Below are positions 33,622 to 42,503 of a DNA stretch of 64,000 nucleotides, one piece after another. This stretch comes from Brachycybe producta (lineage: Eukaryota > Arthropoda > Diplopoda > Playtdesmida > Andrognathidae): NCBI GenBank assembly GCA_036925085.1, contig JAUPFP010000010.1:4878996-4942995 (forward strand), in the 5' to 3' direction. Below the pieces are notes generated by a model. It did no database searches and was not told the origin of the DNA. It saw only the letters and a list, made by a program, of their open reading frames with translations. Within the stretch, counting starts at the first letter, position 1; each line of letters begins with the position of its first letter. The position numbers and the translations under genes are program-made.

Positions 33622-36600
33622 CTAATGATCCGGTTCCAGATGGCCCTGTTGGTCCCTGGCTCCTGGTTCTGCCTCCGTCATCAAGATGTTCAGGTCTTCC
33701 AGCATACGCAGCGGGATGACTTGAGACCGTTGGATTGCTCCCAAAATGATGGACTCCATAAAGTCGAGCTGCTGTGTGGCCAGGTGAGCGTTTCCATCTT
33801 GCTCGGTCAATCGGTTGTGGACGACGTTCCTATGTCCTCTGCTGCTAGGAATCAAAGTGGCCACCATCGAAGAAATAACCACCTCCAGAATACCGCTCGT
33901 CGATTTATCCCAAGGCTGCGGATATACTAGCTGAAGGGTCCCTGGTTCGGCATTGTTGTGAAGAACAACGACGGGCCAGTGATCCAAAACTTGGATGATC
34001 ACCGCTGTCCATGGCCTGTCCAATCGCGGACGGATTCTGTCTTCCTTGATCTCATCGTTGCTATGGAAGAAACCTAAATATCGAAATGAATTTCTGCCCC
34101 AACGACGACTAAAAGATACCAAACCGTTATGCAACAGCCGAAACTGTTGCCGGTTGGACAACTTCCCATCAGACATGTCCAGTGTTCCTTTCGGCCATTG
34201 TTGTGGGGGGTGGCGGTGGTGAGACCTTCGGGATTGCTCCCGTGGCTGGTCCAGAAGTTGCTTTGCTGGGATGACCACGTTCTCCCTCGAAGATCGCATC
34301 TCGTCACTGCCTCCTCCTCTCTGTGGCGCCTTGTCCTTTCCGGGGTTGTCCCGGGATGTGAGGATGACGACCTGAATGGCTTCTGATGTCTCGATCCTTG
34401 GCTGCTCGTATCTTGTTTCTCTTCTTGTTTCCTCATGAGGTCGGCTCCTGACGACATCTGGCTGGCATCTGGGATCCGTAGGCCTCTCACTGACAAATTT
34501 ATCTCGCTGGGCCCTAGCGGGATTGCTCGCCACAGGCGGGCGAGTGTCTCTCGTAGGCACCACGACATTCGATGAAATGGAAACCTTCTCCATTGCTGTG
34601 GGTAAGTTAAGAGGCTTATCAGGCTGGTGAACATACCCACGGACGATTGGCTGGTCGATGGTGACCCAGCTGTTGGACGGAGAGACCTTCCTTGACGATT
34701 TCCTTTTCGTTAACGTCTCTCCTACCTCCGGAACTCTTATCGGAGATCGCCTTCGAGCTGTCAATTCCCGATTCTGGCCATCGACCCATTCTTTCATGGC
34801 CAGTTTGTCCGCATTTCTTTCGCCTTTCGTTCGGCCGCTTCTTCTGGATCCTCCCATCTCTGCAGGCAGACATCCATCGAAGAGACTACCCGGAGGAGTA
34901 TCCATCTCCTCAGGGGGTATTGGGAACTGCAACTTAGGATCTCTTGCTGGCCCTTCGTAAATAATCTCCGGCTCGGGATTGATGTCCCTACGATGTCCCG
35001 GAGGAGAGTGGATTAGTGGTACAAAGTTAGCTTGCTCACCCGCTGGCATTTTCCGTTTCTTCGTTTTCGAAGATTCCACTGCTTGTTTCTTCACAGGAGA
35101 CGAAGGCATGGCATTGCTGCTGGGAGGGGTCCCTGCAGCGTTGGCGTCATCGTCCTCTTCTCCAAACAGAAGTTTCAACCACTCCGGCGTCATTTCGCTG
35201 GTATCCATATACAGCTCCAATTCTGCTGTCTCCTCACTTCCAGATACTCCTTTATCGGCAGACTCGGCCATCCTCTTTTCGAATTTATCCAAATTAAAAG
35301 TTGTCACTTTCTTTTTCTTAAAAAATCGACGATCACGTCTTTTCTTTGCAGAATGAAGATTCGAAGTGACATCAAAAATGGCGGTCGTCTTCTCACGTGA
35401 TCCTGTGGGGTTCTCACTTTCAATTTCCGGCCGGAAGTGGGAGGAGTTTTTCTCCTTAGAAAATTTTCTCTCCTTATTTTCTCTCACTAGGCAGCGCTCC
35501 GTATAGCGGCAAATTTGAATTTTTGTCGTTTCTACATCCAATTCAGACGTTAATTCATCTTTTAAGATGGTTTTAATGCTGGATTTCTTTTTTCCCACTC
35601 CTGTATGATGTTTCCTATCATCTATTCCAGGTCCTATACGTGTTTGCACACGGGGGGCTGTAGATGTCTCTTTCTTGGAGATATTTTTGGCCATCCCATG
35701 TGTTTTCGCTCTTTCCTTTTTCACTGAAGTTTCTTCTGAAATTTCACTGGATTGTTTGTTGACAGTGATTTCAGCTAGGCCTTCTTTACTCTCATCTTCA
35801 TGAGTATTATTTTGGTCAATCCTGACTGAGATTAGTCCTCTCCTTTGAAGATCCACAGTTTCTTCTTGAAACTCTTTTTCCTCAATGGCGGTTACTCCAA
35901 ATTTCACCGTCATCTCATTTCCAATTTTCACAGGGGTGGTTACTCCAGATTTCACCGCCACCTGCTCTACAGGGATGGGTACTCCAAATTTCGCCATCAC
36001 CTGATCATTTTCCACAGGGATGGGTACTCCAAATTTCGCCATCACCTGATCAAGTTCCACAGGGATGGGTACTCCAAATTTCGCCATCACCTGATCGTTT
36101 TTCACAGGAATGGGTACTCCAAATTTCGCCATCACCTGATCATCACCGAGCTTCGGTATGATATCTCTTTTGGATGTCATAGTAAACTCACTTTGCAGTG
36201 GCACTGTTTGCTCACCTTTCCCAGAAATGGTCTGAAACCCTTCACTCACAAAGTTACTCTTTACAGGTGAAGTTACTCCGAATTTTGCTTCAACCTGCAT
36301 TTTCTTCGCCATGGGTTTAACCTTGAAATCCATCTTGGTTTTCCCACTTTGCAGTAGTTTCTTTAGTTGACCTTCCCCTTGGAAGGTTTGACTTCGGATT
36401 CCAACTGCAACTCTTCCAGATGTCGGTTTTGTTGACTCTTCTTGTTCTGCTGTGCCCCAACTCTTTAGTATCGTTGCTTCCGCCGTATGTCGATCATCTT
36501 GGCACAGGGCTGTGGATTTTTCGGACGTCTCTGGCTGTCGTATCCACTGACACAGACCATTGGACTCCGCCTTGTTTCCTCCCTGTCGAACCTCGACGCA

Positions 36601-36717
36601 AATAACCCTTGGTTGCTCAGAAACTTCCTCTTGTTGAACAGCAGCCTGAACCTCTTGAAGACTCTCCAAAATGACATCGTTTCCTTCTTCCTCGTTCACA
36701 ACTACTTCGGGCGTCAC
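33622..36717 (-). CDS. B3 ORF2: 1031-residue protein of unknown function
   Basis: Unknown function. Uninterrupted for 1031 codons. The frame opens 23 nt after the gag stop in a different frame and has no ATG at its start (GTG-ACG; B2 and B5 have ATG where this copy has ACG). The first in-frame Met is residue 129. Residues about 191-250 are four tandem 15-residue repeats (DQVMAKFGVPIPVxx), with diverged units (KSGVTTPVK, KFGVTAIEE) after them. Residues 300-850 are charged and disordered, rich in Ser, Arg and Glu. Residues 852-1031 look globular (LLHNGLVSF, FRYLGFF, DHWPVVVLHNN, LDFMESIILGA) and align in pattern with the C-terminus of family A ORF3. No enzyme motif is complete. Confidence 0.75.
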   Translation of the reverse strand: MTPEVVVNEEEGNDVILESLQEVQAAVQQEEVSEQPRVICVEVRQGGNKAESNGLCQWIRQPETSEKSTALCQDDRHTAEATILKSWGTAEQEESTKPTSGRVAVGIRSQTFQGEGQLKKLLQSGKTKMDFKVKPMAKKMQVEAKFGVTSPVKSNFVSEGFQTISGKGEQTVPLQSEFTMTSKRDIIPKLGDDQVMAKFGVPIPVKNDQVMAKFGVPIPVELDQVMAKFGVPIPVENDQVMAKFGVPIPVEQVAVKSGVTTPVKIGNEMTVKFGVTAIEEKEFQEETVDLQRRGLISVRIDQNNTHEDESKEGLAEITVNKQSSEISEETSVKKERAKTHGMAKNISKKETSTAPRVQTRIGPGIDDRKHHTGVGKKKSSIKTILKDELTSELDVETTKIQICRYTERCLVRENKERKFSKEKNSSHFRPEIESENPTGSREKTTAIFDVTSNLHSAKKRRDRRFFKKKKVTTFNLDKFEKRMAESADKGVSGSEETAELELYMDTSEMTPEWLKLLFGEEDDDANAAGTPPSSNAMPSSPVKKQAVESSKTKKRKMPAGEQANFVPLIHSPPGHRRDINPEPEIIYEGPARDPKLQFPIPPEEMDTPPGSLFDGCLPAEMGGSRRSGRTKGERNADKLAMKEWVDGQNRELTARRRSPIRVPEVGETLTKRKSSRKVSPSNSWVTIDQPIVRGYVHQPDKPLNLPTAMEKVSISSNVVVPTRDTRPPVASNPARAQRDKFVSERPTDPRCQPDVVRSRPHEETRRETRYEQPRIETSEAIQVVILTSRDNPGKDKAPQRGGGSDEMRSSRENVVIPAKQLLDQPREQSRRSHHRHPPQQWPKGTLDMSDGKLSNRQQFRLLHNGLVSFSRRWGRNSFRYLGFFHSNDEIKEDRIRPRLDRPWTAVIIQVLDHWPVVVLHNNAEPGTLQLVYPQPWDKSTSGILEVVISSMVATLIPSSRGHRNVVHNRLTEQDGNAHLATQQLDFMESIILGAIQRSQVIPLRMLEDLNILMTEAEPGARDQQGHLEPDH

Positions 36718-36740
36718 TACTTTGGAGCTGAGTGGCGCCC

Positions 36741-38164
36741 TTAGCAGTTTAAAGCCTCTTCTGTTAGATTTTCCTCATGAAAATAGTGTGTCACTCCATT
36801 GATGTCGACAGGCACCATTCTCATACCATTCGGCAGGATGTGAGTTTCGTAAACCTCAACGGTATTTAAAAACTTTGTTGCCGTCGTTGCCAACGGTTCA
36901 TCGATGCTGCTTACAGTGGTCGATGTTGCCGATGGAACGTTCCTTTGTTCAGTCTTTGGTTTTCCGGGGTTTGGACAAGCACGTGCAATGTGGCCCGCCT
37001 CCCCACATCGATAACAGGTGAGACGCCCTTGGTATTGATTTCGCCAAGGAGCTCTCTGCTTGTTTTGATGCTCATTTGTCTGTTTCGGTTCCTGGTCAGC
37101 CTTTTCAGGCGGGTTCGACGTCTTGTCTTGTCTGCTTGAAGTTCTAGGTTGACTCTGTTGTTTTGGTTGACTTCCTTGATTCAACTGGCTTACACCCGCT
37201 TTGGTTGTAGTCCCAGCCGATGTTTTGTAAACCAACTCTTTCTCATCCACCAGTTCCCTTTCAGTTTGAGTACTGAAGCACACGAACTCATGGTAATGGT
37301 CTTTTGGTGCTCCATACAGATGTTTTCTTAGTGCTGGTAGCAGACTCTTTCAGAGAGCGTAGCTATCAGCAACGATTCATCGTCATGTGGATGAATTCTT
37401 CGATACATCTCGGCGTATTTTTCAGCATAGACTCTGAAAGTTTCATGGTCTTGCTGATGCCTTTCCACCAATTCTCGACTCATGCAGACCTTCTGGTCAG
37501 GCAGGAGGAATTCAGCAATGATTCCCTTCTTCATGGCCGTCCACGTAATTTCTTTTCCCTCATAAGCAGAGCGGAAGTGTGCGAGCCATTTGATTGCACG
37601 CTTCCTCAAGAGCCCTGCAAAGTGTCTGCATCGCTGCAGGGAGTTCCAGTCATGTGCGGTAGCAATGTCTTCGAATTCTTCCACATAGAGGAGGATGTTC
37701 TCATCGCCTTCGTATTTCGGGAATCCCTGCAGTGGATGTAACGAATTCCTCTCAGAGTATGGCGTAGGTCCCAGGTCCGGTGTCCATTTGGTAGCTTCAT
37801 CCGGACCGGGCTGTCGCCCGGGTTCAATCGATTCCAATCCTGTGCTGATCGAGCCCGCTCTGCTTCGTTCGTCACCCATAATCTGACGAACCAATTCATC
37901 TTGTTTCTCTTTAGACAGCTTCCCAATAATGTCGGCAATGGCGGCGTGTTCTGGTGTCTTGCTTCCATCCTTGGATCGCTCCTCAGGCTTGACGATAACT
38001 GGAGTTGGTGGGAGTACTTCGGTTTCCTCCTTGGCCTCCTCCAGTTGAGTACGTTGCCTCTTCACGATCTTCTTCAATGCGGCAGTCTTCTTCTTTCGAC
38101 GTCTTTCCTCCCTAAGTCTCTCGAGATCCCTCAAGTCCTTGAGTAGTTTCTGTAGACTGGTCAT
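36741..38164 (-). pseudogene. gag: B3 gag: matrix/capsid and zinc knuckle, one frameshift
   Basis: Gag would package the RNA and build the particle. It starts at ATG 38164 (MTSLQKLLKDL). The first 80 residues are a Lys/Arg/Glu-rich coiled-coil-like helix. The capsid domain includes FPKYEGDENILLYVEEFEDI, WNSLQRCRHFAGLLRKRAIKWLAHF and RYAEKYAEMYRRI-like helices typical of the retrotransposon Gag family. One frameshift near 37345 ends the first frame at 37328; the second frame continues from there through TERELVDEKELVYKTSAG and a Gln/Pro-rich linker to a perfect knuckle CYRCGEAGHIARAC, then ends LTEEALNC with TAA at 36741. Without that shift it would be one frame of about 470 codons. Confidence 0.85.
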
Positions 38165-38242
38165 TTCTGATGTTGATGTTTTCTTTCTGCCACGTGTTTT
38201 TCAACACGATCTTTGTAGCTTATGGAGTAACAAGGTATTCAA

Positions 38243-38261
38243 CCACCCAGCTCCTCCACCA
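38243..38261 (-). promoter_or_regulatory. Primer-binding site of B3
   Basis: On the minus strand TGGTGGAGGAGCTGGGTGG follows the LTR end after AAAT. The first ten bases equal the family A site at 40374; the rest has drifted. Confidence 0.7.
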
Positions 38262-38265
38262 AATT

Positions 38266-39127
38266 TGTAACGAAACACATTCAGGGGTCTAATAGAATTA
38301 TCAAAAAGTATCATAGTGCTCTTTCGGGCGATCGGAAAGTGGTTGGCTAGGCCACTAATTCTATTATGGTTTGGGAGGAAGGGAACAAATTAGTCCCATA
38401 TGTCTCCTCACAAGTTCCTCTTTCAAGAACCTTTACAGTTTTAAGGATCTTTTGTTGTCTGCTACTCCCCAGGCTTTCGCCAATAAAAAGCTGGTTGATC
38501 GTGCTGTCTTCAGAAGTCTCATCTAGTGCTGGAGAGCCAGGTTCACACTGGGGTTGACAGTGCTAGATGACAAAATGTTGAAGTCCTTCGTTTTGTTTTT
38601 AAAAGATAAAAATAACTGCAACAACTCTTTAACTATAATTTCCATCTCTAGGCAAATTTGGGCATAATGTGTGTCCAAAGAATGCTTTCAAGACTGCCTA
38701 ATTTACACGAAAATACACGGTTATTTATACCCAAAAAGAGGATACTGAGAACAGTTTCTCAGTATTCTCTGATTGGGCAAAATCAAACTTAAAAACCAAA
38801 CTAGCCAATCAATGTGATTGACCAGTGGTCACTAAAATATAGAAAAGTGATTCATCGTAATCAAAACAAAATTACAAAAGAAAGTTTTCATCCCATAGAC
38901 CCAATGCTGAGGCTTATCAAGTCGATCTCTTTGTATTAAGGGGTGGGACTGGTAGGAAAAAGGGACCCAAGACCCAAGACAGAATATTGGCATCGTCCTC
39001 AGCTGATGGAACTGGGTCACTGTACTCACGTACAGAGGGTTGACAAAGTTCCAGGCCAATCCAAAAATAACCAAACGATCCACAAAAAACTAAGCGAGCC
39101 AGGATCGCTCCTGGACGTATCATTTCA
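38266..39127 (-). repeat. 5' LTR of B3
   Basis: Minus strand, from TGAAATGATACG at 39127 to GTTTCGTTACA at 38266. It has the same promoter palindromes and TATA box as the partner LTR, with a small insertion and a few substitutions between the two. Confidence 0.9.
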
Positions 39128-39200
39128 ATATATTATATATTATATATAACATATATATTATATATTATATATATATATATATATATGTATACAAGTAAGT

Positions 39201-39260
<60 letters not shown>

Positions 39261-39275
39261 ACTTACTTGTATGAC
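39128..39275. repeat. (TA)n tract with flanking inverted repeat
   Basis: TACAAGTAAGTTTATAATA at about 39189 and its reverse complement TATTATAAACTTACTTGTA ending near 39271 flank a pure (TA)n core. The whole can form a hairpin. It continues the microsatellite at 31917-32094 that B3 interrupts. Confidence 0.85.
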
Positions 39276-39585
39276 TTTTTATGTTTGTTTTACTTTTTGA
39301 CCTTGCACTTATGTTAGATGTTTTATATGCAACCTATAAGTGGCAAACTAAAAGAGTTATTATAATTATTATTATTATTATTATATCGTTGACTGTTTGG
39401 CACCACTTGTTGAAGTAGATGCTGCTCCAAACATATCTGTCAGTTTTTGTGTTTAGTAGGTATTTTTCTTCTAAAAAGATTTTAAATCAGTTTTATAAAA
39501 CCTTGACATGACATACCAAAAAAAAAAATACTGACATTTTCTTTCACCATTGTCTCCAACACTCCCACAGTGCTTGAGGAGGTAT
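39276..39585. other. Gene-free DNA left of A2
   Basis: AT-rich sequence with a short (ATT)n run near 39368. No gene seen. Confidence 0.6.
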
Positions 39586-40371
39586 TGTGGCAACCTAGTC
39601 TGCTCCAATTTTAATTTTGATGGAGCAGACGAATTTCCCTATGGTGGTCTGCCTGACAGCTACAGTAGGCTGTTGGGACGGACGCCATTTTGGTGCCAGC
39701 AGACCTCTCACCATGAAGTCTATGAGTGAGAGGTCAGATGTGACCTCTGTCCCCTCCAGGTGGAGTTGCCTGGAGGTTTCCTGTGACCTAGTCAACCACA
39801 GGATCTGGGCAGTTGGTTGTAGGCAGCTCCAGTGACTAGACCTGTGGGTGGAGGTCTGATTGACCTCCACTGGCCAGTTCCTTTTCATCTTTTGTTTGTT
39901 TTGCCTTCTGGCTTTTTGTATATATTTATGGGGGCTTGGCTGGATAAGGAATCCAGCCAAGTTGTGTAAATATCACTGCCTTCGTTTTCATCATACAACG
40001 TAAGTGTAATAAAACACTTTATTTTATCTTCACTTACCTGTGTCGTGTCATTTCTTGGGGAGTTACCGCGAGGGGGGTGGGTTTCTGGTTGGGGAAACTC
40101 CAAAGTCTTTCTCCGACTTGTTTCGGCCGGTGCTCGTGTCGGCTCGCGGTAGAACCGGTGTTCTACCGCGATATTCTCGGCGTGGCGACGTGGTTTTTCG
40201 TCGTGTCCGTTGTGGGTGGCTCCTGGAGCCGACACATCCCGAGGGGAACACCGTGTGGGAGACGGCTACGGGTACGGTCCCGTCCCCGTAAGGAGCCGGT
40301 TGCGGTAAGTTTTACGTCCGTTTTGGGGTTTTGCTTACCGGGGTATTGTAACGGTCCGGCGGGACGTTACA
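39586..40371 (+). repeat. 5' LTR of A2
   Basis: From TGTGGCAACCTAG to GGGACGTTACA. TATA-like TATATATTTATG near 39917, poly(A) signal AATAAA near 40008, conserved GTAAGT at 40305-40310, end GTAACGGTCCGGCGGGACG. It is nearly the same as 50717-51509; the main differences lie in a short CTACCG-repeat segment. Confidence 0.95.
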
Positions 40372-40373
40372 AT

Positions 40374-40391
40374 TGGTGGAGGCGCCGGGTA
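40374..40391 (+). promoter_or_regulatory. Primer-binding site of A2
   Basis: TGGTGGAGGCGCCGGGTA lies two bases after the LTR. It is shared, with small changes, by family B elements. The matching tRNA was not determined. Confidence 0.8.
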
Positions 40392-40700
40392 CCTGTACCC
40401 CGCCTCTCGCACGGTGATTTACCGTGAGTTCGACCGTTTATTCGGTCGAATAACCGTGGGACAGCGGCGGAAACCACCGTTTCACCGTTGATTTACCGTT
40501 GCTCACTGTGGGGAACGGACTGTGGTCCGTTGTACCGTGGTGAACGGTAAATCCACCGTCGGTTCACCGTATTTTTACCGTTAATATACCGTGGGGGACA
40601 GACTTTGGTCCGTTGCACCGTGGACAAGCGGCCACGGCCACTGGTCCAAGTTTCTACCGTCGCCCGTCCGGTTGGACGTGGCGATCAGCCCCGTAGGGAC
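40392..40700 (+). promoter_or_regulatory. A2 leader with dense ACCGT motifs
   Basis: Thirteen ACCGT and two ACGGT by hand count in about 260 bases, mostly between 40430 and 40665, in the position of a packaging signal. There is no ATG before the gag start at 40701. Confidence 0.65.
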
Positions 40701-42127
40701 ATGGTGGAAATCCCGGATGAGACTGCACGTGAGGGCCGGGCCTTTTTGGCTGGGCTATCCGAGCAGCAACTCGTTGAGATTGCCTACGGGATAGACGTCC
40801 TTCGGTAGGAAGGCCGACTTTCCCGGTCCACGGTTGAGCCGAGGGTGGCACCTCGGTTTTCACTGTCGCCCGTGCGTGAAGGCGCACGGGGAGAGGAACC
40901 ACCGGTACTTCCCCGGTTGGTACCTCCGCGGGTAGCACCCAGGCCATCTCCTCGGGGACTTGGCCGGGGAGCTCCTCCTGTACCCGGACAGCAGCCGAGG
41001 GTTCAGATGATGATCCCCTCGGAAGCTGAGTCGGTGTCTGACGTTTCGGGGAACCGGAGCAGGCAACCTCGCAAGGTTAGCGCCGCTGCTAGGACGCCCG
41101 CTCCAGCGGTTCCAGCGGAGGTTCAGGTGTTCGGGTTCTTTCACCCGGTCCACTTTTTTGCTCGTTACAACGGCAGAGATGACTTGACGCCTTTTCTCCG
41201 CAAGTTCGAAGCGAAAGCCCAAGCTCAGCGCTGGACGGACGAGTCCCGATGCAGTTTCTTTATGTTTCTGCTGGATGGTCCGGCGGAAGAGTATTACGCC
41301 ACGTTCGTGGAAACTCTTCCAGACCTGACCTGGACTGAGCTGAAGGACGCTATGCATAGCCGCTTCAGCACAAGCAACCAGGCTCGCCTCTGTTTCGGCA
41401 AATTTGAGTCAATGAAACAGGGGGCTACTGAGTCTGTACAGGCATTCTACTGGCGGTTCTTGGAACTGTCCGACCGAGTGTCTCCGGGCAAAGACGAGAG
41501 CTGTCGGCTCATTCGCTTCAAACGGAAACTCCAGACGGCCATCACTGATCAGTTGATCGGTTGTAAGGCCGGTACGGTGGAGGCATATGCCAGAAAGGCA
41601 CGGCTGGTAGAGGCCGATTTGCTTCTAGTAGGTAAATTACCTAACCGTACAAGAGGGGTTCCTCAGGACAGGGCTCCGGAACCACGGCTAGCTCTGTGAG
41701 CTCTGCCAAGGCTTCATCTTCAAGCCAAATGGGTGCGAAGGCTGCTGCACTGTCCAAGTCGGACAAAGCAGGAGCCAAGACCGGAGGCAAGAAGAAGAGG
41801 ACGGCAGGCTCTGGTGGAGGTCAGCCGGCGGCAACGCCTCGTAGTACGGACCGTACAGGAGATTCACTCCGGCCACTAGGTCCTTGTTTCGGGTGTAACC
41901 AGATGGGTCACCTGAGGAAGGATTGTCCGAAGGCTGCGGCCAAAGGACAGGTTGCCAGAGTGGTACCTGACGAAAGTCAGAGCCTCCAGCCAACCGCTGG
42001 CGTTGTGCCAGTTTGGCCGGAGGGTCGAAAGTACCTGACCACCGTTCATGATGGCCAGTTCTACTATCGACTCGTGGAGGACGAGGAGAAATCCTCGTTA
42101 AACCGCCGCCGGTCGCCACCGAACTGA
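40701..42127 (+). pseudogene. gag: A2 gag, interrupted
   Basis: Gag polyprotein. The ATG at 40701 (MVEIPDETAREGRAFLAGL) is the first in the leader. TAG at 40806-40808 stops it after 35 codons; A3 has TTG there. The same frame then runs on through a Pro/Arg-rich linker and a capsid domain (FFARYNGRDDLTPFLRKFEAKA, LLDGPAEEYYATF, ESVQAFYWRFLEL) to TGA at 41697-41699. An indel shifts to the frame 41696-42127 with a Lys/Ser/Ala-rich linker and the zinc knuckle CFGCNQMGHLRKDC (41885-41926), ending TGA 42125. The position of the frame relative to pol is -1, so pol would be made by frameshifting. Confidence 0.85.
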
Positions 42128-42132
42128 GTGGT

Positions 42133-42503
42133 GTGCGACTGGTAAAGCTTCAAAGCTCAGGTGCCTGTCACGGCCTGAGCTCTGAACGAGGGACGTACCT
42201 CCGGGCGGTCTCCAAATATGTGGATGTCCTGCGGAAGGCAGGGGTGCCTCTGGCGAGGTCTGCGGAACCGGAAATTACCCAGTGGGTATTTCCATCGCCA
42301 TGCTCCACATTGGAGGCCGTGTGCAGCCAGCTGGATTGCTGGTTTGCCATCTCACCCTACATGCCTAGTGGTGAGGTGCTGGATCGTGCGCTCATCGAGC
42401 AGGCGGGAGGAGTTGGTGTGCCCATACCTCCTGTTGTGCCTGGGGAGTCTCTGGTTTCTGAGACTGTGCCCAGTCTTCTGCACGTCTGGAATTACCGTCC
42501 GGT
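42133..42503 (+). pseudogene. pol: A2 pol, pre-protease segment in a shifted frame
   Basis: N-terminal piece of Pol (GVPLARSAEPEITQWVF ... SPYMPSGEVLDRALIEQAGG), also present in A1 and A3. In A3 it is continuous with the protease frame; here a one-base loss near 42465 separates it from the main pol frame. Confidence 0.75.

Larger units (their letters stand above)
32100..39127 (-). mobile_element. B3: best-preserved pol-less family B element
   Basis: Reading on the minus strand: 5' LTR 39127-38266, PBS 38261-38243, gag 38164-36741, ORF2 36717-33622, non-coding 33530-32977, purine tract, 3' LTR 32964-32100. The two LTRs (862 and 865 bp) are closely similar. It is 7.0 kb with only two proteins, and neither contains protease, RT, RNase H or integrase motifs. 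It must therefore depend on enzymes supplied in trans. No clear target duplication: both flanks are TA repeat. Confidence 0.9.

Noticed and set aside
40040..40430. Short open frames inside the A2 LTR (and equivalents in other LTRs)
   Set aside because: They cover the GC-rich R-U5 segment, differ in frame between copies and are not conserved as protein.
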